DNA of 42,886 nt from a bacterium (GTDB taxonomy: Bacteria > Elusimicrobiota > Elusimicrobia > UBA1565 > UBA9628): positions 1 through 42,886 of the forward strand of contig JAJXVH010000016.1 of the NCBI GenBank assembly GCA_021782205.1, in the 5' to 3' direction. The notes under the pieces are model-generated. The model saw only the letters and a list, made by a program, of their open reading frames with translations, had not been told where the DNA came from and did no database searches. The position numbers and the translations under genes were made by a program. Positions 25,264-32,125 of the stretch are shown here, piece after piece; the stretch's first letter is position 1; each line of letters starts with the position of its first letter.

Positions 25264-25835
25264 CCGCGGCCGTTCTGCTGGCGGCCGTGCTGGCCCGCGG
25301 CGCGCGCGCCGACGGCCTGGGCGGCCACGAACCTCCGGATTCGGCCGCCGCGGCCGCGGCGACCACGCCCGACGAGCGGCGCGCCACGCTTGAGGAGATG
25401 TGGCAGAGACGCCTTCTGCCGCCGGATCAGGAGGAGTGGAGCCCCGCGGACCTGGCGCTGCTGACGAAGATGCGCCGCGTCGAGGGCGAGGCGCTGGGCT
25501 ATCTGCGCCGCCGCTTCGGCGGGGTGCGGCCGTGGTCCGCGCGTTCCGGCGCCGGGACGGCCGTGGTCGTGCGTCTGACGAAGGCGGGCTATGAAAAATA
25601 CGAGTTCCTGTTCACTCAGGACGCCATCGCCTATTTCGAGTCCAAGGGCGCCGAGGCCAAGGACGTGTTCGCGCTGAAGGGCTGGGAGGGGCAAGCCCTG
25701 TTCGCCGGCGACGGCCGCCTCACCGACGAGGGCGCGGCGCTCTACACCCGCGCGCGCGCCAAACTGCCGGCGTTCTGGCGCGGGCCGGACGGGCGCGTCT
25801 ACGGCACGCGCCGCCCGCCGAAAACAAACCCTTGA
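25260..25835 (+). CDS. Secreted protein of unknown function
   Basis: A 191-residue protein with a short signal-like N-terminus ([17 protein letters not shown]). The mature part is charged; it has a helical [44 protein letters not shown] region, and a second part with [23 protein letters not shown]. No family recognised. It is coupled to dcd by ATGA overlap but need not share its role. The rplM promoter begins inside its last codons. Confidence 0.65.
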   Translation: MTAAVLLAAVLARGARADGLGGHEPPDSAAAAAATTPDERRATLEEMWQRRLLPPDQEEWSPADLALLTKMRRVEGEALGYLRRRFGGVRPWSARSGAGTAVVVRLTKAGYEKYEFLFTQDAIAYFESKGAEAKDVFALKGWEGQALFAGDGRLTDEGAALYTRARAKLPAFWRGPDGRVYGTRRPPKTNP

Positions 25836-25861
25836 GACTTCCCTCGACGATGTGCTAGAGT
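25832..25861 (+). promoter_or_regulatory. Promoter of rplM-rpsI, probably leaderless
   Basis: TTGAGA (25832-25837), an 18-bp spacer and TAGAGT (25856-25861). The -10 ends only 8 nt before the rplM ATG at 25870, and no Shine-Dalgarno exists between them. Confidence 0.6.
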
Positions 25862-25869
25862 CTTTCATC

Positions 25870-26301
25870 ATGTCTCAGAAGACCTATATCCATCCCCCGC
25901 GCCAGGCCGCCGCAGAGCGGAGCTGGCATCACATCGACGCGAAGGGCCAGGTGCTCGGCCGCCTCGCGACGAAGGCCGCGACCTTGCTTCGCGGCAAACA
26001 GAAGCCGACCTACACGAACTTCGTCGACTGCGGCGACTTCGTCGTCGTGACGAACGCCAAGCACGTCAAGCTCACCGGCAACAAGCTTGAGCAGAAGTTC
26101 TACTTCGCCCACTCCGGCTACGCCGGCGGCGCGAAGGTGACGCCGCTCAAGCGCCAGATGGAGCGCGACTCCCGCAAGGTGGTTCTGCTCGCCGTGCGCC
26201 GGATGCTGCCCAAGAACCGGCTGGCCCGCAAGCAGCTGGTGCGCCTCAAGATTTACGCCGCGGACAAGCACCCGCACGCGAACCTCCAAGCGAAGGCATA
26301 A
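25870..26301 (+). CDS. rplM: 50S ribosomal protein L13
   Basis: A 143-residue ribosomal protein: RSWHHIDAKGQVLGRLATKAATLLRGK at the N-terminus, NFVDCGDFVVVTNAKHVKLTGNK in the middle, and AVRRMLPKNRLARKQLVRLKIYA near the end are all family-typical. The ATG at 25870 (MSQKTYIHPP) is chosen because the 6-codon longer frame starts inside the promoter. It pairs with rpsI 6 bp later. Confidence 0.97.
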   Translation: MSQKTYIHPPRQAAAERSWHHIDAKGQVLGRLATKAATLLRGKQKPTYTNFVDCGDFVVVTNAKHVKLTGNKLEQKFYFAHSGYAGGAKVTPLKRQMERDSRKVVLLAVRRMLPKNRLARKQLVRLKIYAADKHPHANLQAKA

Positions 26302-26307
26302 GCCAAC

Positions 26308-26709
26308 ATGTTCAAGAACGACTCGATCCGGGCCACCGGCCGCCGCAAGAACGCCATCGCGCAGGTGCGTCTCCTGCCCAAGGGCGAGGGAAAGATCACC
26401 GTCAACAAGAAGCCGGCCGACGAGTATTTCCGCGGCCTGCCCCACCAGCTGCGCGACGTGCGCTCGCCCATCGAACTGGTCGAGGGCGCCAAGAGCCATG
26501 ATTACGTGATCAAGGTCATCGGCGGCGGCATCTCCGGCCAGGCCGGCGCGGCGCGCCACGCGATTTCGCGCGCGCTGGTCAAGGCCGACGACAAGAACAA
26601 GAAGACGCTGAAGGCGGCCGGTTTCCTGACGCGCGACCCCCGCATGGTCGAGCGCAAGAAGTCCGGACAGCCGAAGGCGCGCAAGCGCTTCCAGTACTCG
26701 AAGCGTTAA
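26308..26709 (+). CDS. rpsI: 30S ribosomal protein S9
   Basis: A 133-residue ribosomal protein with the family sequence RATGRRKNAIAQVRLLPKGEGKITVN, the GGGISGQAGAARHAISRALV segment and the C-terminal tail KKSGQPKARKRFQYSKR that reaches the P site. It is the second gene of the rplM-rpsI pair. Confidence 0.97.
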   Translation: MFKNDSIRATGRRKNAIAQVRLLPKGEGKITVNKKPADEYFRGLPHQLRDVRSPIELVEGAKSHDYVIKVIGGGISGQAGAARHAISRALVKADDKNKKTLKAAGFLTRDPRMVERKKSGQPKARKRFQYSKR

Positions 26710-26728
26710 GCCTTCGAGGCCGCGGTTT

Positions 26729-27055
26729 ATGAAGGGATCTCGAGAGCCGACTCTCGAGACGATCAAGATTCGAGGACTGGCCCGTCTCGCCGCGGCGATT
26801 TTCGCCGGGTGGGGCGGGCTGGTTGCTTTTAAGGGGCTCTACGACCTTTTCGCGGGCGAGCCCGAGGCGAACCTCTACGCGCCGGTCAAGTGGGCGTTTG
26901 TGACCGAGGCCGAGTGGCTGCGCTGGGGCAGTTTCGAGTTTCTCTACGGCCTGGCCTGCCTCGGCCTGGCGTGGTATTGCCTGCGCTGGTCGCGCCGCCT
27001 TCCCGAGACGGTTTCGCGTCCGTGTCGCGCGCCCGAATTCAGCCTTTTCGATTGA
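26729..27055 (+). CDS. Small membrane protein of unknown function
   Basis: A 108-residue protein with two hydrophobic helices, about residues 19-40 (LAAAIFAGWGGLVAFKGLYDLF) and 68-88 (FEFLYGLACLGLAWYCLRW), and a WAFVTEAEWLRWGSFEF loop between. No family recognised. It lies 19 bp after rpsI and ends 2 bp before the DUF72 gene, so it is probably co-transcribed. Confidence 0.6.
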   Translation: MKGSREPTLETIKIRGLARLAAAIFAGWGGLVAFKGLYDLFAGEPEANLYAPVKWAFVTEAEWLRWGSFEFLYGLACLGLAWYCLRWSRRLPETVSRPCRAPEFSLFD

Positions 27056-27057
27056 CG

Positions 27058-27786
27058 ATGCTCAAGGTCGGCTGCGCCGGATTCCCCGTGGGCCAGGACC
27101 GCTATTGGCGCTCGCTGTCTTTCGTGGAGGCGCAGACGGGCGAGCGCATGCCGCGACCGCAGACCTTGGCCGATTGGCGTGTCGGCGCTCCGCCGGAATC
27201 GGAGTTCGCGGTGCTGGCGTACCGCTTCATCACGCACGGCCCTCAGGACCGCGGCTTCCCGGCGGCGGGGAGGACGCTGACGCCGGCGCGGCGCTCGCTG
27301 TGCGGAGGCTTTCGCGACACGCTTGAGGCGCATGAGGCCTGGTTGTCCACACGCGCGGCGGCGGAGGCTCTGGGCGCGCGCGTCGTGCTCTTCGAGACGC
27401 CGGAGAGCTTCCAGCCGGGCCCCGACCGCCTGCGGGACATGTACCGTTTTTTTAAAGCCCTGACGCGCGGCCGATGGACCTTGGTCTGGAGCCCGCGCGG
27501 CGCGGGCTGGGACGGCGGTTTGATGGACCGAATCTGCGGGGATTTGGGTCTGATCCGGGCCTTCGATCCCTTGCGCGCTCGCGCCCCGGCGCGGGGAGCG
27601 TTTTTGTATGCGCGCCCGCGCGGCCCGCGCTTAGGCATCCTCACTGAGGACAATATGTCTACAATTCGAAGCGCGGTCGCCGAACGTCCGGCTTACGTCG
27701 CGTTGAGCCATCGCGCCGCGTTTTCCGACGCGGAGCGTCTGTGCGGCCTTCCCGGCGCCGGGCGCGGGCGCGCGGTCGCGCGCTGA
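27058..27786 (+). CDS. DUF72 family protein (YecE-like)
   Basis: A 242-residue protein with the TIM-barrel-like DUF72 layout: MLKVGCAGFPVGQDRYWRSLSFVE at the N-terminus, FAVLAYRFITHGPQD, LGARVVLFETPESFQPGPDRLRDMYRF, and WTLVWSPRGAGWD. Function of the family is unresolved. The tail after about residue 186 (ILTEDNMSTIRSAVAERP...) does not look like the usual DUF72 end, and its DNA carries a sequence shared with the BMC leader (see findings). The ATG at 27058 follows the previous stop by 2 bp. Confidence 0.7.
   Translation: MLKVGCAGFPVGQDRYWRSLSFVEAQTGERMPRPQTLADWRVGAPPESEFAVLAYRFITHGPQDRGFPAAGRTLTPARRSLCGGFRDTLEAHEAWLSTRAAAEALGARVVLFETPESFQPGPDRLRDMYRFFKALTRGRWTLVWSPRGAGWDGGLMDRICGDLGLIRAFDPLRARAPARGAFLYARPRGPRLGILTEDNMSTIRSAVAERPAYVALSHRAAFSDAERLCGLPGAGRGRAVAR
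27648..27665. repeat. Second copy of the BMC-leader motif (half-palindrome)
   Basis: GGACA-N2-ATGTCTACAAT (27648-27665) matches, including spacing, the BMC-leader sequence at 30050-30067. The outer left arm of the palindrome is missing here. It lies inside the 3' part of the DUF72 gene, 155 bp before the nucleotidase start. Confidence 0.5.
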
Positions 27787-27812
27787 CGAACGTGCGGCAA
27801 ATTTCGTAGACT
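27783..27812 (+). promoter_or_regulatory. Possible leaderless promoter of the 5'-nucleotidase
   Basis: CTGACG (27783-27788; same -35 as ssb), an 18-bp spacer and TAGACT (27807-27812), ending 7 nt before the ATG at 27820. No Shine-Dalgarno is present. Confidence 0.5.
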
Positions 27813-27819
27813 GCCCGCC

Positions 27820-29367
27820 ATGATTGCGCCTCGTTCCCGCCGCACGGCCGCGCGCACGATTCTGGCGTTCCTGCTCTTTGCCGCGGCCCACGCCGCGCGG
27901 GCCGACGAGGCCGCGCCGCTGGTCGTTCGCGTCTACCACACCAACGACGTGCACGGCTGGATCATGGCGCGTCCCGACGCCATGGATCATGACCGGCCCA
28001 TCGGCGGCGAGGCGGCGTTCAAGGCGCTGGTCGACCGCGACCCCGGCCCCAAGCTGGTGCTGGACGCGGGCGACTGGTGGCAGGGCACGCCCGAAGGCTC
28101 CTTGACCAAGGGCGCGGCCGTCGCCGAGACCTTCAACGCGGTCGGCTACGACGCGGTGGAGATCGGCAACCACGAGTTCGACGCGGGCCAGGAAAACTTG
28201 AAGGCTTTGATCGCCCAGCTCAAGATGCCGGTGCTCGCGGCCAATATCTATGGACCCGACGGCAAGCGCGTGCCCTGGACCAAGCCGTGGATCATCAAGG
28301 AAGTCGACGGCGTGAAGTTCGGCGTCTTCGGCCTGCTGACCACGCACATGGGCGAGCTGGAGTTTCCCAAGAACATCGCGGGCCTGACCTTCCGGCGCGA
28401 GGTCGATGAGGCGCGCGACGACGTGAAGGCCTTGCGCCGCCAGGGCGCGGACGTGATCATCGCGGTGACCCACGTCGGCTTCGAGGCCGCCGACAAGCCT
28501 CCGTTCGAGGGCGACCAGACCTTGGCGCGCGAGGTGCCGGGCATCGACCTGATCGTGGGCGGCCACACGCACACCACTCTGAAAGTCCCCTACCGCGACC
28601 CCGTGCACGGGACCTTGATCGTGCAGGCCGGGTCCTACTTGTTTCGCGCCGGGCGCGTGACGCTCAAGATCGACGCGAAGACGCACCGCGTCCTGTCCTC
28701 CTCCGATGAACTTTTCGAGCTGCATCCGGACCGTCTCGGCGAGGATCCGGCGGTGAAGGCCGTCGTCGCGCGCCAAACCCAGGCCGTCGGCGCCATTTTC
28801 GAGACCGTCGTCGCGACGGCGACGGCGGCCTTGGTCCGCGCCTCCGGCCCGGATCAGGAGTCCGGCCTAGGGTCCTGGATGGCGGACTGCTACCGCGCGC
28901 GCGCCGCCGCCGACGTGGCCGTGCAGAACGCCGGCGGCATCCGTTCCGACATCCCGGCCGGGCCCGTCACCCTGCGCCGCCTTTTCGGCGTGATGCCGTT
29001 CGACAACGACCTGGTCCTGGCGCGCATGACCGGGGCCCAGGTGCGCTCCATGCTGGAGCATGCGGTCGTCTCGCCGCGGCTGGACCAGATTTCCGGCGCC
29101 GTCGTCACGTTTCGCCCGGGCCCGGCCGGCGCGCGGGGATTGGTCTCGGCGACGATCGGCGGCGCGCCTCTGGACGACGCGAAGACGTATTCCGTCGTCA
29201 CCTTGGATTTTCTGGTCAGCGGCGGGGGCGGCTATCGCGAGTTCGCCCAGGCGTCTTCGCGCGCGGCGCTGGGTGTGCCGGCGCGCGACGCGCTGCGCGC
29301 CTGCGCCGAGACGCAGAAGCTTCTCGCGCCGCCGGCGCCCGGGCGGCTCAAGGCTCAAGGAGGCTGA
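27820..29367 (+). CDS. Secreted 5'-nucleotidase / metallophosphatase (UshA-like)
   Basis: A 515-residue protein with a twin-Arg-containing but Sec-like signal (RRTAARTILAFLLFAAAHAARA). The metallophosphatase domain shows VYHTNDVHGW, DAGDWWQGTPEG, GNHEFD, THVGF and GGHTHT, the full dinuclear metal set. The C-terminal nucleotidase domain (from about residue 325) has QNAGGIRSDIPAGPVTL, FGVMPFDNDLV and VSGGGGYREF, where aromatic residues hold the base in UshA. The family releases phosphate from nucleotides (some members cleave UDP-sugars) in the periplasm. Its position just upstream of a deoxyribose-phosphate BMC suggests it supplies nucleosides, which is inference. The next gene begins 3 bp after its stop. 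Confidence 0.9.
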   Translation: MIAPRSRRTAARTILAFLLFAAAHAARADEAAPLVVRVYHTNDVHGWIMARPDAMDHDRPIGGEAAFKALVDRDPGPKLVLDAGDWWQGTPEGSLTKGAAVAETFNAVGYDAVEIGNHEFDAGQENLKALIAQLKMPVLAANIYGPDGKRVPWTKPWIIKEVDGVKFGVFGLLTTHMGELEFPKNIAGLTFRREVDEARDDVKALRRQGADVIIAVTHVGFEAADKPPFEGDQTLAREVPGIDLIVGGHTHTTLKVPYRDPVHGTLIVQAGSYLFRAGRVTLKIDAKTHRVLSSSDELFELHPDRLGEDPAVKAVVARQTQAVGAIFETVVATATAALVRASGPDQESGLGSWMADCYRARAAADVAVQNAGGIRSDIPAGPVTLRRLFGVMPFDNDLVLARMTGAQVRSMLEHAVVSPRLDQISGAVVTFRPGPAGARGLVSATIGGAPLDDAKTYSVVTLDFLVSGGGGYREFAQASSRAALGVPARDALRACAETQKLLAPPAPGRLKAQGG

Positions 29368-29370
29368 ACG

Positions 29371-29967
29371 ATGGTGCTCAAGGACGTCCGCGCGAAGGTG
29401 GAGCAAGGTTGGACCACGACGAAAAAAATACTCGCGACTTTGAGCGCGTGGAGCCTGATTTACCTGGTGGTCACGACCGCGCGGCTGGGCGTGGCCTACG
29501 GCTACGACGGCGCGCTGGTGGATTCCACGGCGTCGCGCGCGAAGGCCGCGCGCGCGTCCTCCCAGCCCGTGGGCCCGCAGTATTGGACCGTGCTCAACAA
29601 CGCCTACGACATCGAAAGCCCGAAACTGCTTCCCTACGCGCTGGCCTGGCTGTTCCGGGGGTTCGGCTTTCGGGTGATGATCGTGGCCGACCGCGAGCCG
29701 ATCGGCGGCGAGGCGCTGAAAAAAGAATGGCGCTATCTCTGCCCGCATAACTTCGTGTTCAGCCCGGAGCCGGACAGCGCGCACATGCGCCTGCAGGACG
29801 GCCGCTGGGTGCTGTTCTTCGGGGCCAGCGACTCCGACATCCGTCAGGCACGCAAGGCGGGGGTCTATCCGGTGCGGGTCAAGCTTTCACGGCGGGCCGC
29901 GGACGAGGATTACCATCCGGGCTCCTTGGGCGAGCTGGTCCTGCCGCTGTCGAATTTCGCGGTCTAG
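29371..29967 (+). CDS. Membrane-anchored, degenerate class B acid phosphatase-like HAD protein
   Basis: A 198-residue protein. An N-terminal hydrophobic helix (ILATLSAWSLIYLVVTTARLG) may be an anchor or an uncleaved signal. The rest follows the AphA family order: the motif I region (YGYDGALVDST), QYWTVLNNAYDIESPKLLPYALAWL, motif II region RVMIVADRE, motif IV region FFGASDSDIRQARKAG, then PVRVKLSRRAADEDYHPGSLGELVLPLSNF. Active AphA proteins have FDIDDT, TGR and GDSDND at these places; here the nucleophile Asp and the first Asp of motif IV appear lost, so it may be a pseudo-enzyme. AAGGAGG precedes the ATG. It is coupled to the nucleotidase gene. Confidence 0.7.
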   Translation: MVLKDVRAKVEQGWTTTKKILATLSAWSLIYLVVTTARLGVAYGYDGALVDSTASRAKAARASSQPVGPQYWTVLNNAYDIESPKLLPYALAWLFRGFGFRVMIVADREPIGGEALKKEWRYLCPHNFVFSPEPDSAHMRLQDGRWVLFFGASDSDIRQARKAGVYPVRVKLSRRAADEDYHPGSLGELVLPLSNFAV

Positions 29968-29982
29968 ACCCGTGCAGAGGCG

Positions 29983-30012
29983 TTGACTTCGGGGTCGCGC
30001 GCGGATTACAAT
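29983..30012 (+). promoter_or_regulatory. Promoter of the tpiA-BMC operon
   Basis: TTGACT (29983-29988), an 18-bp spacer and TACAAT (30007-30012), predicting a start near 30019 and a 70-nt leader before tpiA at 30090. The palindrome at 30045 falls inside this leader. Confidence 0.75.
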
Positions 30013-30044
30013 ATTCACCGGCATTGTTAGGGGCGGCAGTCGCG

Positions 30045-30067
30045 ATTGTGGACATAATGTCTACAAT
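30045..30067. promoter_or_regulatory. 23-bp palindromic operator candidate in the BMC leader
   Basis: ATTGT-G-GACAT (30045-30055) mirrors ATGTC-T-ACAAT (30057-30067) around A30056; only the 50/62 pair breaks the symmetry. It sits about 26 bp after the predicted transcription start, a place where a repressor could block elongation. No regulator gene lies in the window. The core recalls operators of winged-helix repressors, but no family can be assigned. Confidence 0.6.
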
Positions 30068-30089
30068 CGGCCGCCAAGAGAGGCTCTCG

Positions 30090-30857
30090 ATGACTCACGC
30101 CCTGCGTCGTCCGCTGCTGGCCGGAAACTGGAAAATGAACCTCACGCTGTCCCAAAGCGTGGAGCTGGCGCGGGCCGTGCGCGACGGCGCGTCCTCGGCG
30201 TCGGGCGAGGTGGCCGTCTGTGTGCCGTTCACCGCTCTTGCGGCCGTGGGCGAGGCGCTCAAAGGTTCCTCCGTGCGTTTAGGCGCTCAGGACGTTTATT
30301 GGGAGGCCTCCGGGGCGTTTACCGGCGAAATTTCCGCGGCCATGCTGGCCGACGCGGGCTGCGCGATGGTCGTCCTCGGCCACTCCGAGCGCCGCAAGCT
30401 GTTCGGCGAGAGCGACGAATGGGTCAACAAGAAGCTGGCCGCGGCGCTGAAGGCGGGTCTGACGCCGATCGTCTGCATCGGTGAGACGCTCGACGAGCGC
30501 GAGTCGCAGAAGACCTGGCGGGTGCTGGAGACGCAGATCGCGGGCGGCCTCAAAGGCTTCGCGCCCGCCGACCTGGCCAAGATCGTGATCGCCTACGAGC
30601 CGGTCTGGGCCATCGGCACCGGCAAGACCGCCACGCCGGCGCAGGCGCAGGAGGCGCATCTTTTCGTGCGCGGCCAGCTCAAGAAGCTTCACGGCGAAGG
30701 CTTCGCGCAGGGCGTGCGCATCCTTTACGGCGGCTCGGTCACGGCCGAGAACGTGGACTCCTTGATGGCGCAGGCGGACGTGGACGGCGCGCTGGTGGGC
30801 GGCGCGAGCCTCAAGAAGGATTCCTTCCTGCGCATCATGGGGTTCAAGAGCGCGTGA
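30090..30857 (+). CDS. tpiA: Triose-phosphate isomerase, first gene of the BMC operon
   Basis: A 255-residue TIM-barrel enzyme. Marks are LLAGNWKMNL (catalytic Lys), GAQDVYWEASGAFTGEIS, VVLGHSERRKLFGE (catalytic His) and AYEPVWAIGTGKTATP (catalytic Glu). It ends with YGGSVTAENVDSLM and GALVGGASL. The ATG at 30090 has GAGAGG upstream; the longer frame from 30024 would add 22 residues encoded by the operator region. Its stop overlaps the GTG of pduL. Placing tpiA here fits the glyceraldehyde-3-phosphate made by DeoC further down. Confidence 0.95.
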   Translation: MTHALRRPLLAGNWKMNLTLSQSVELARAVRDGASSASGEVAVCVPFTALAAVGEALKGSSVRLGAQDVYWEASGAFTGEISAAMLADAGCAMVVLGHSERRKLFGESDEWVNKKLAAALKAGLTPIVCIGETLDERESQKTWRVLETQIAGGLKGFAPADLAKIVIAYEPVWAIGTGKTATPAQAQEAHLFVRGQLKKLHGEGFAQGVRILYGGSVTAENVDSLMAQADVDGALVGGASLKKDSFLRIMGFKSA

Positions 30858-31489
30858 CCAGTCCCGCTCAAGCGGCGGACCTGGCGGCGGAGATCGAGAA
30901 GCGCCTCAAGCGCTCCAAGCTCGACATCCCCGTCGGCGTGTCGAACCGTCATTGCCACCTGACCGAGGCGCACTTCAAGATTTTGTTCGGCGCGGGCGCC
31001 GCGCCGAAAAAGGTGAAAGACATCAAGCAGCCGGGCTTCTACGCCGCCGAGGAGCTCATCGACGTGCAGGGGCCGAAGGGCGTCGCGAAAAAAATCCGTC
31101 TCGTCGCCCCCTACCGCGCGAACACCCAGATCGAGCTGGCCGTCACCGACGCGATCGCCGTCGGCCTCCGGCCGCCGGTGCGCGAGTCCGGGGACGTGAA
31201 AGGCTCGGCGGGGGCCGTCTTGATCGGCCCCGCGGGCAGAGTGGAGATCAAAGAAGGCGTGATCATCGCTCAACGCCACGTCCACTTTTCGCCGGCCGAG
31301 GCGAAGGCCTGGGGCATGACCTCCGGAGAGGTCGTGCGCGTGCGCGCCGGGACCGGCGGCGGGCGTTCCACCGTTTTCGAAGACGTCGTCGTCCGCGTGT
31401 CGGACAAGTACAGCCTCGAGTTCCACGTGGACACCGACGAGGCGAACGCCGCCGGCATCAAGACCGGCGACGTGGTGCACATCGCGTAA
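30854..31489 (+). CDS. pduL: BMC phosphate acyltransferase PduL
   Basis: A 211-residue enzyme that exchanges CoA for phosphate on acyl-CoA, conserving aldehyde oxidation as acyl-phosphate and recycling CoA inside the compartment. The two PduL barrels are seen: PVGVSNRHCHLTEAHF with the zinc-ligand His pair and IIAQRHVHFSPAEAK with the second set, plus KIRLVAPYRANTQIELAVTDA. Residues 1-20 (MTSPAQAADLAAEIEKRLKR) form an amphipathic helix as found in encapsulation peptides. The GTG start overlaps the tpiA stop. Confidence 0.93.
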   Translation: MTSPAQAADLAAEIEKRLKRSKLDIPVGVSNRHCHLTEAHFKILFGAGAAPKKVKDIKQPGFYAAEELIDVQGPKGVAKKIRLVAPYRANTQIELAVTDAIAVGLRPPVRESGDVKGSAGAVLIGPAGRVEIKEGVIIAQRHVHFSPAEAKAWGMTSGEVVRVRAGTGGGRSTVFEDVVVRVSDKYSLEFHVDTDEANAAGIKTGDVVHIA

Positions 31490-31504
31490 CGGAGAACAAC
31501 TGAC

Positions 31505-31801
31505 ATGAATGCACTGGGAATGATCGAGACGCGCGGGCTGGTCGCCTGCGTGGAAGCCGCCGACGCCGCCGTGAAGGCCGCCGACGTGCGCATCGTCGGC
31601 TATGAAAAGGTGGGCACGGGCCTGGTGACCGTGCTGTTTCGCGGCGAGGTCGCCGCGTGCAAGGCCGCCTGCGACTCCGGCGCGTCCGCCGCGCAGAAGG
31701 TCGGGGAGCTCATCGCGGTGCACGTGATCCCTCAGCCGCACCCGGACCTGGAGGGCAAGATGCCGATCTCCCTGCCCGAGCACCTGAGCCGCAAGAAGTA
31801 G
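31505..31801 (+). CDS. BMC-H hexameric shell protein 1
   Basis: A 98-residue single-domain shell protein of the PduA/EutM type: [46 protein letters not shown] and [13 protein letters not shown]. Hexamers tile the flat faces of the shell; the pore loop is formed by KVGTGL. A short basic tail (HLSRKK) closes it. GGAGAAC precedes the ATG. Confidence 0.96.
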   Translation: MNALGMIETRGLVACVEAADAAVKAADVRIVGYEKVGTGLVTVLFRGEVAACKAACDSGASAAQKVGELIAVHVIPQPHPDLEGKMPISLPEHLSRKK

Positions 31802-31815
31802 GCGGGGAAGACAAA

Positions 31816-32121
31816 ATGATATTCGCCCGCGTCACGGGCACCGTCGTCTGCACGCTCAAAGACGAGAAGCTGGTGGGCTCGAAGCTGCTGCTGGTGCAGC
31901 CCGTCGACCTGGCCGGCTCCGCGAAGGGCAACCCCCTCGTCGCCGTCGACTCGGTCGGCGCCGGCGAGGGGGAGCTCGTCTTGATCGTGCAGGGGTCGAG
32001 CGCCCGGCAGACGAGCAGGACCGAGGGCCGTCCGGTGGACGCGGTCATCTTCGCGATCGTGGACACCGTGGAGCAGAACGGCAAGACCGCGTTCAAGAAG
32101 TCCACGGACGCCGAGAGGTAG
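31816..32121 (+). CDS. BMC-P pentameric vertex protein 1 (EutN/CcmL)
   Basis: A 101-residue vertex protein. FARVTGTVVCTLKDEKLVGSKLLLVQPVDL, PLVAVDSVGAGEGELVLIVQGSSAR and VDAVIFAIVDTVE are family-typical. Pentamers cap the corners of the polyhedral shell. It is one of three BMC-P genes in the operon. The ATG at 31816 follows BMC-H by 14 bp. Confidence 0.95.
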   Translation: MIFARVTGTVVCTLKDEKLVGSKLLLVQPVDLAGSAKGNPLVAVDSVGAGEGELVLIVQGSSARQTSRTEGRPVDAVIFAIVDTVEQNGKTAFKKSTDAER

Positions 32122-32125
32122 ACGC

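Noticed and set aside
27600-27786. Frameshift or truncation of the DUF72 gene near 27640
   Set aside because: The tail looks unusual, but the frame is open and no alternative frame restores a clear DUF72 end, so I keep the gene intact and note the oddity.
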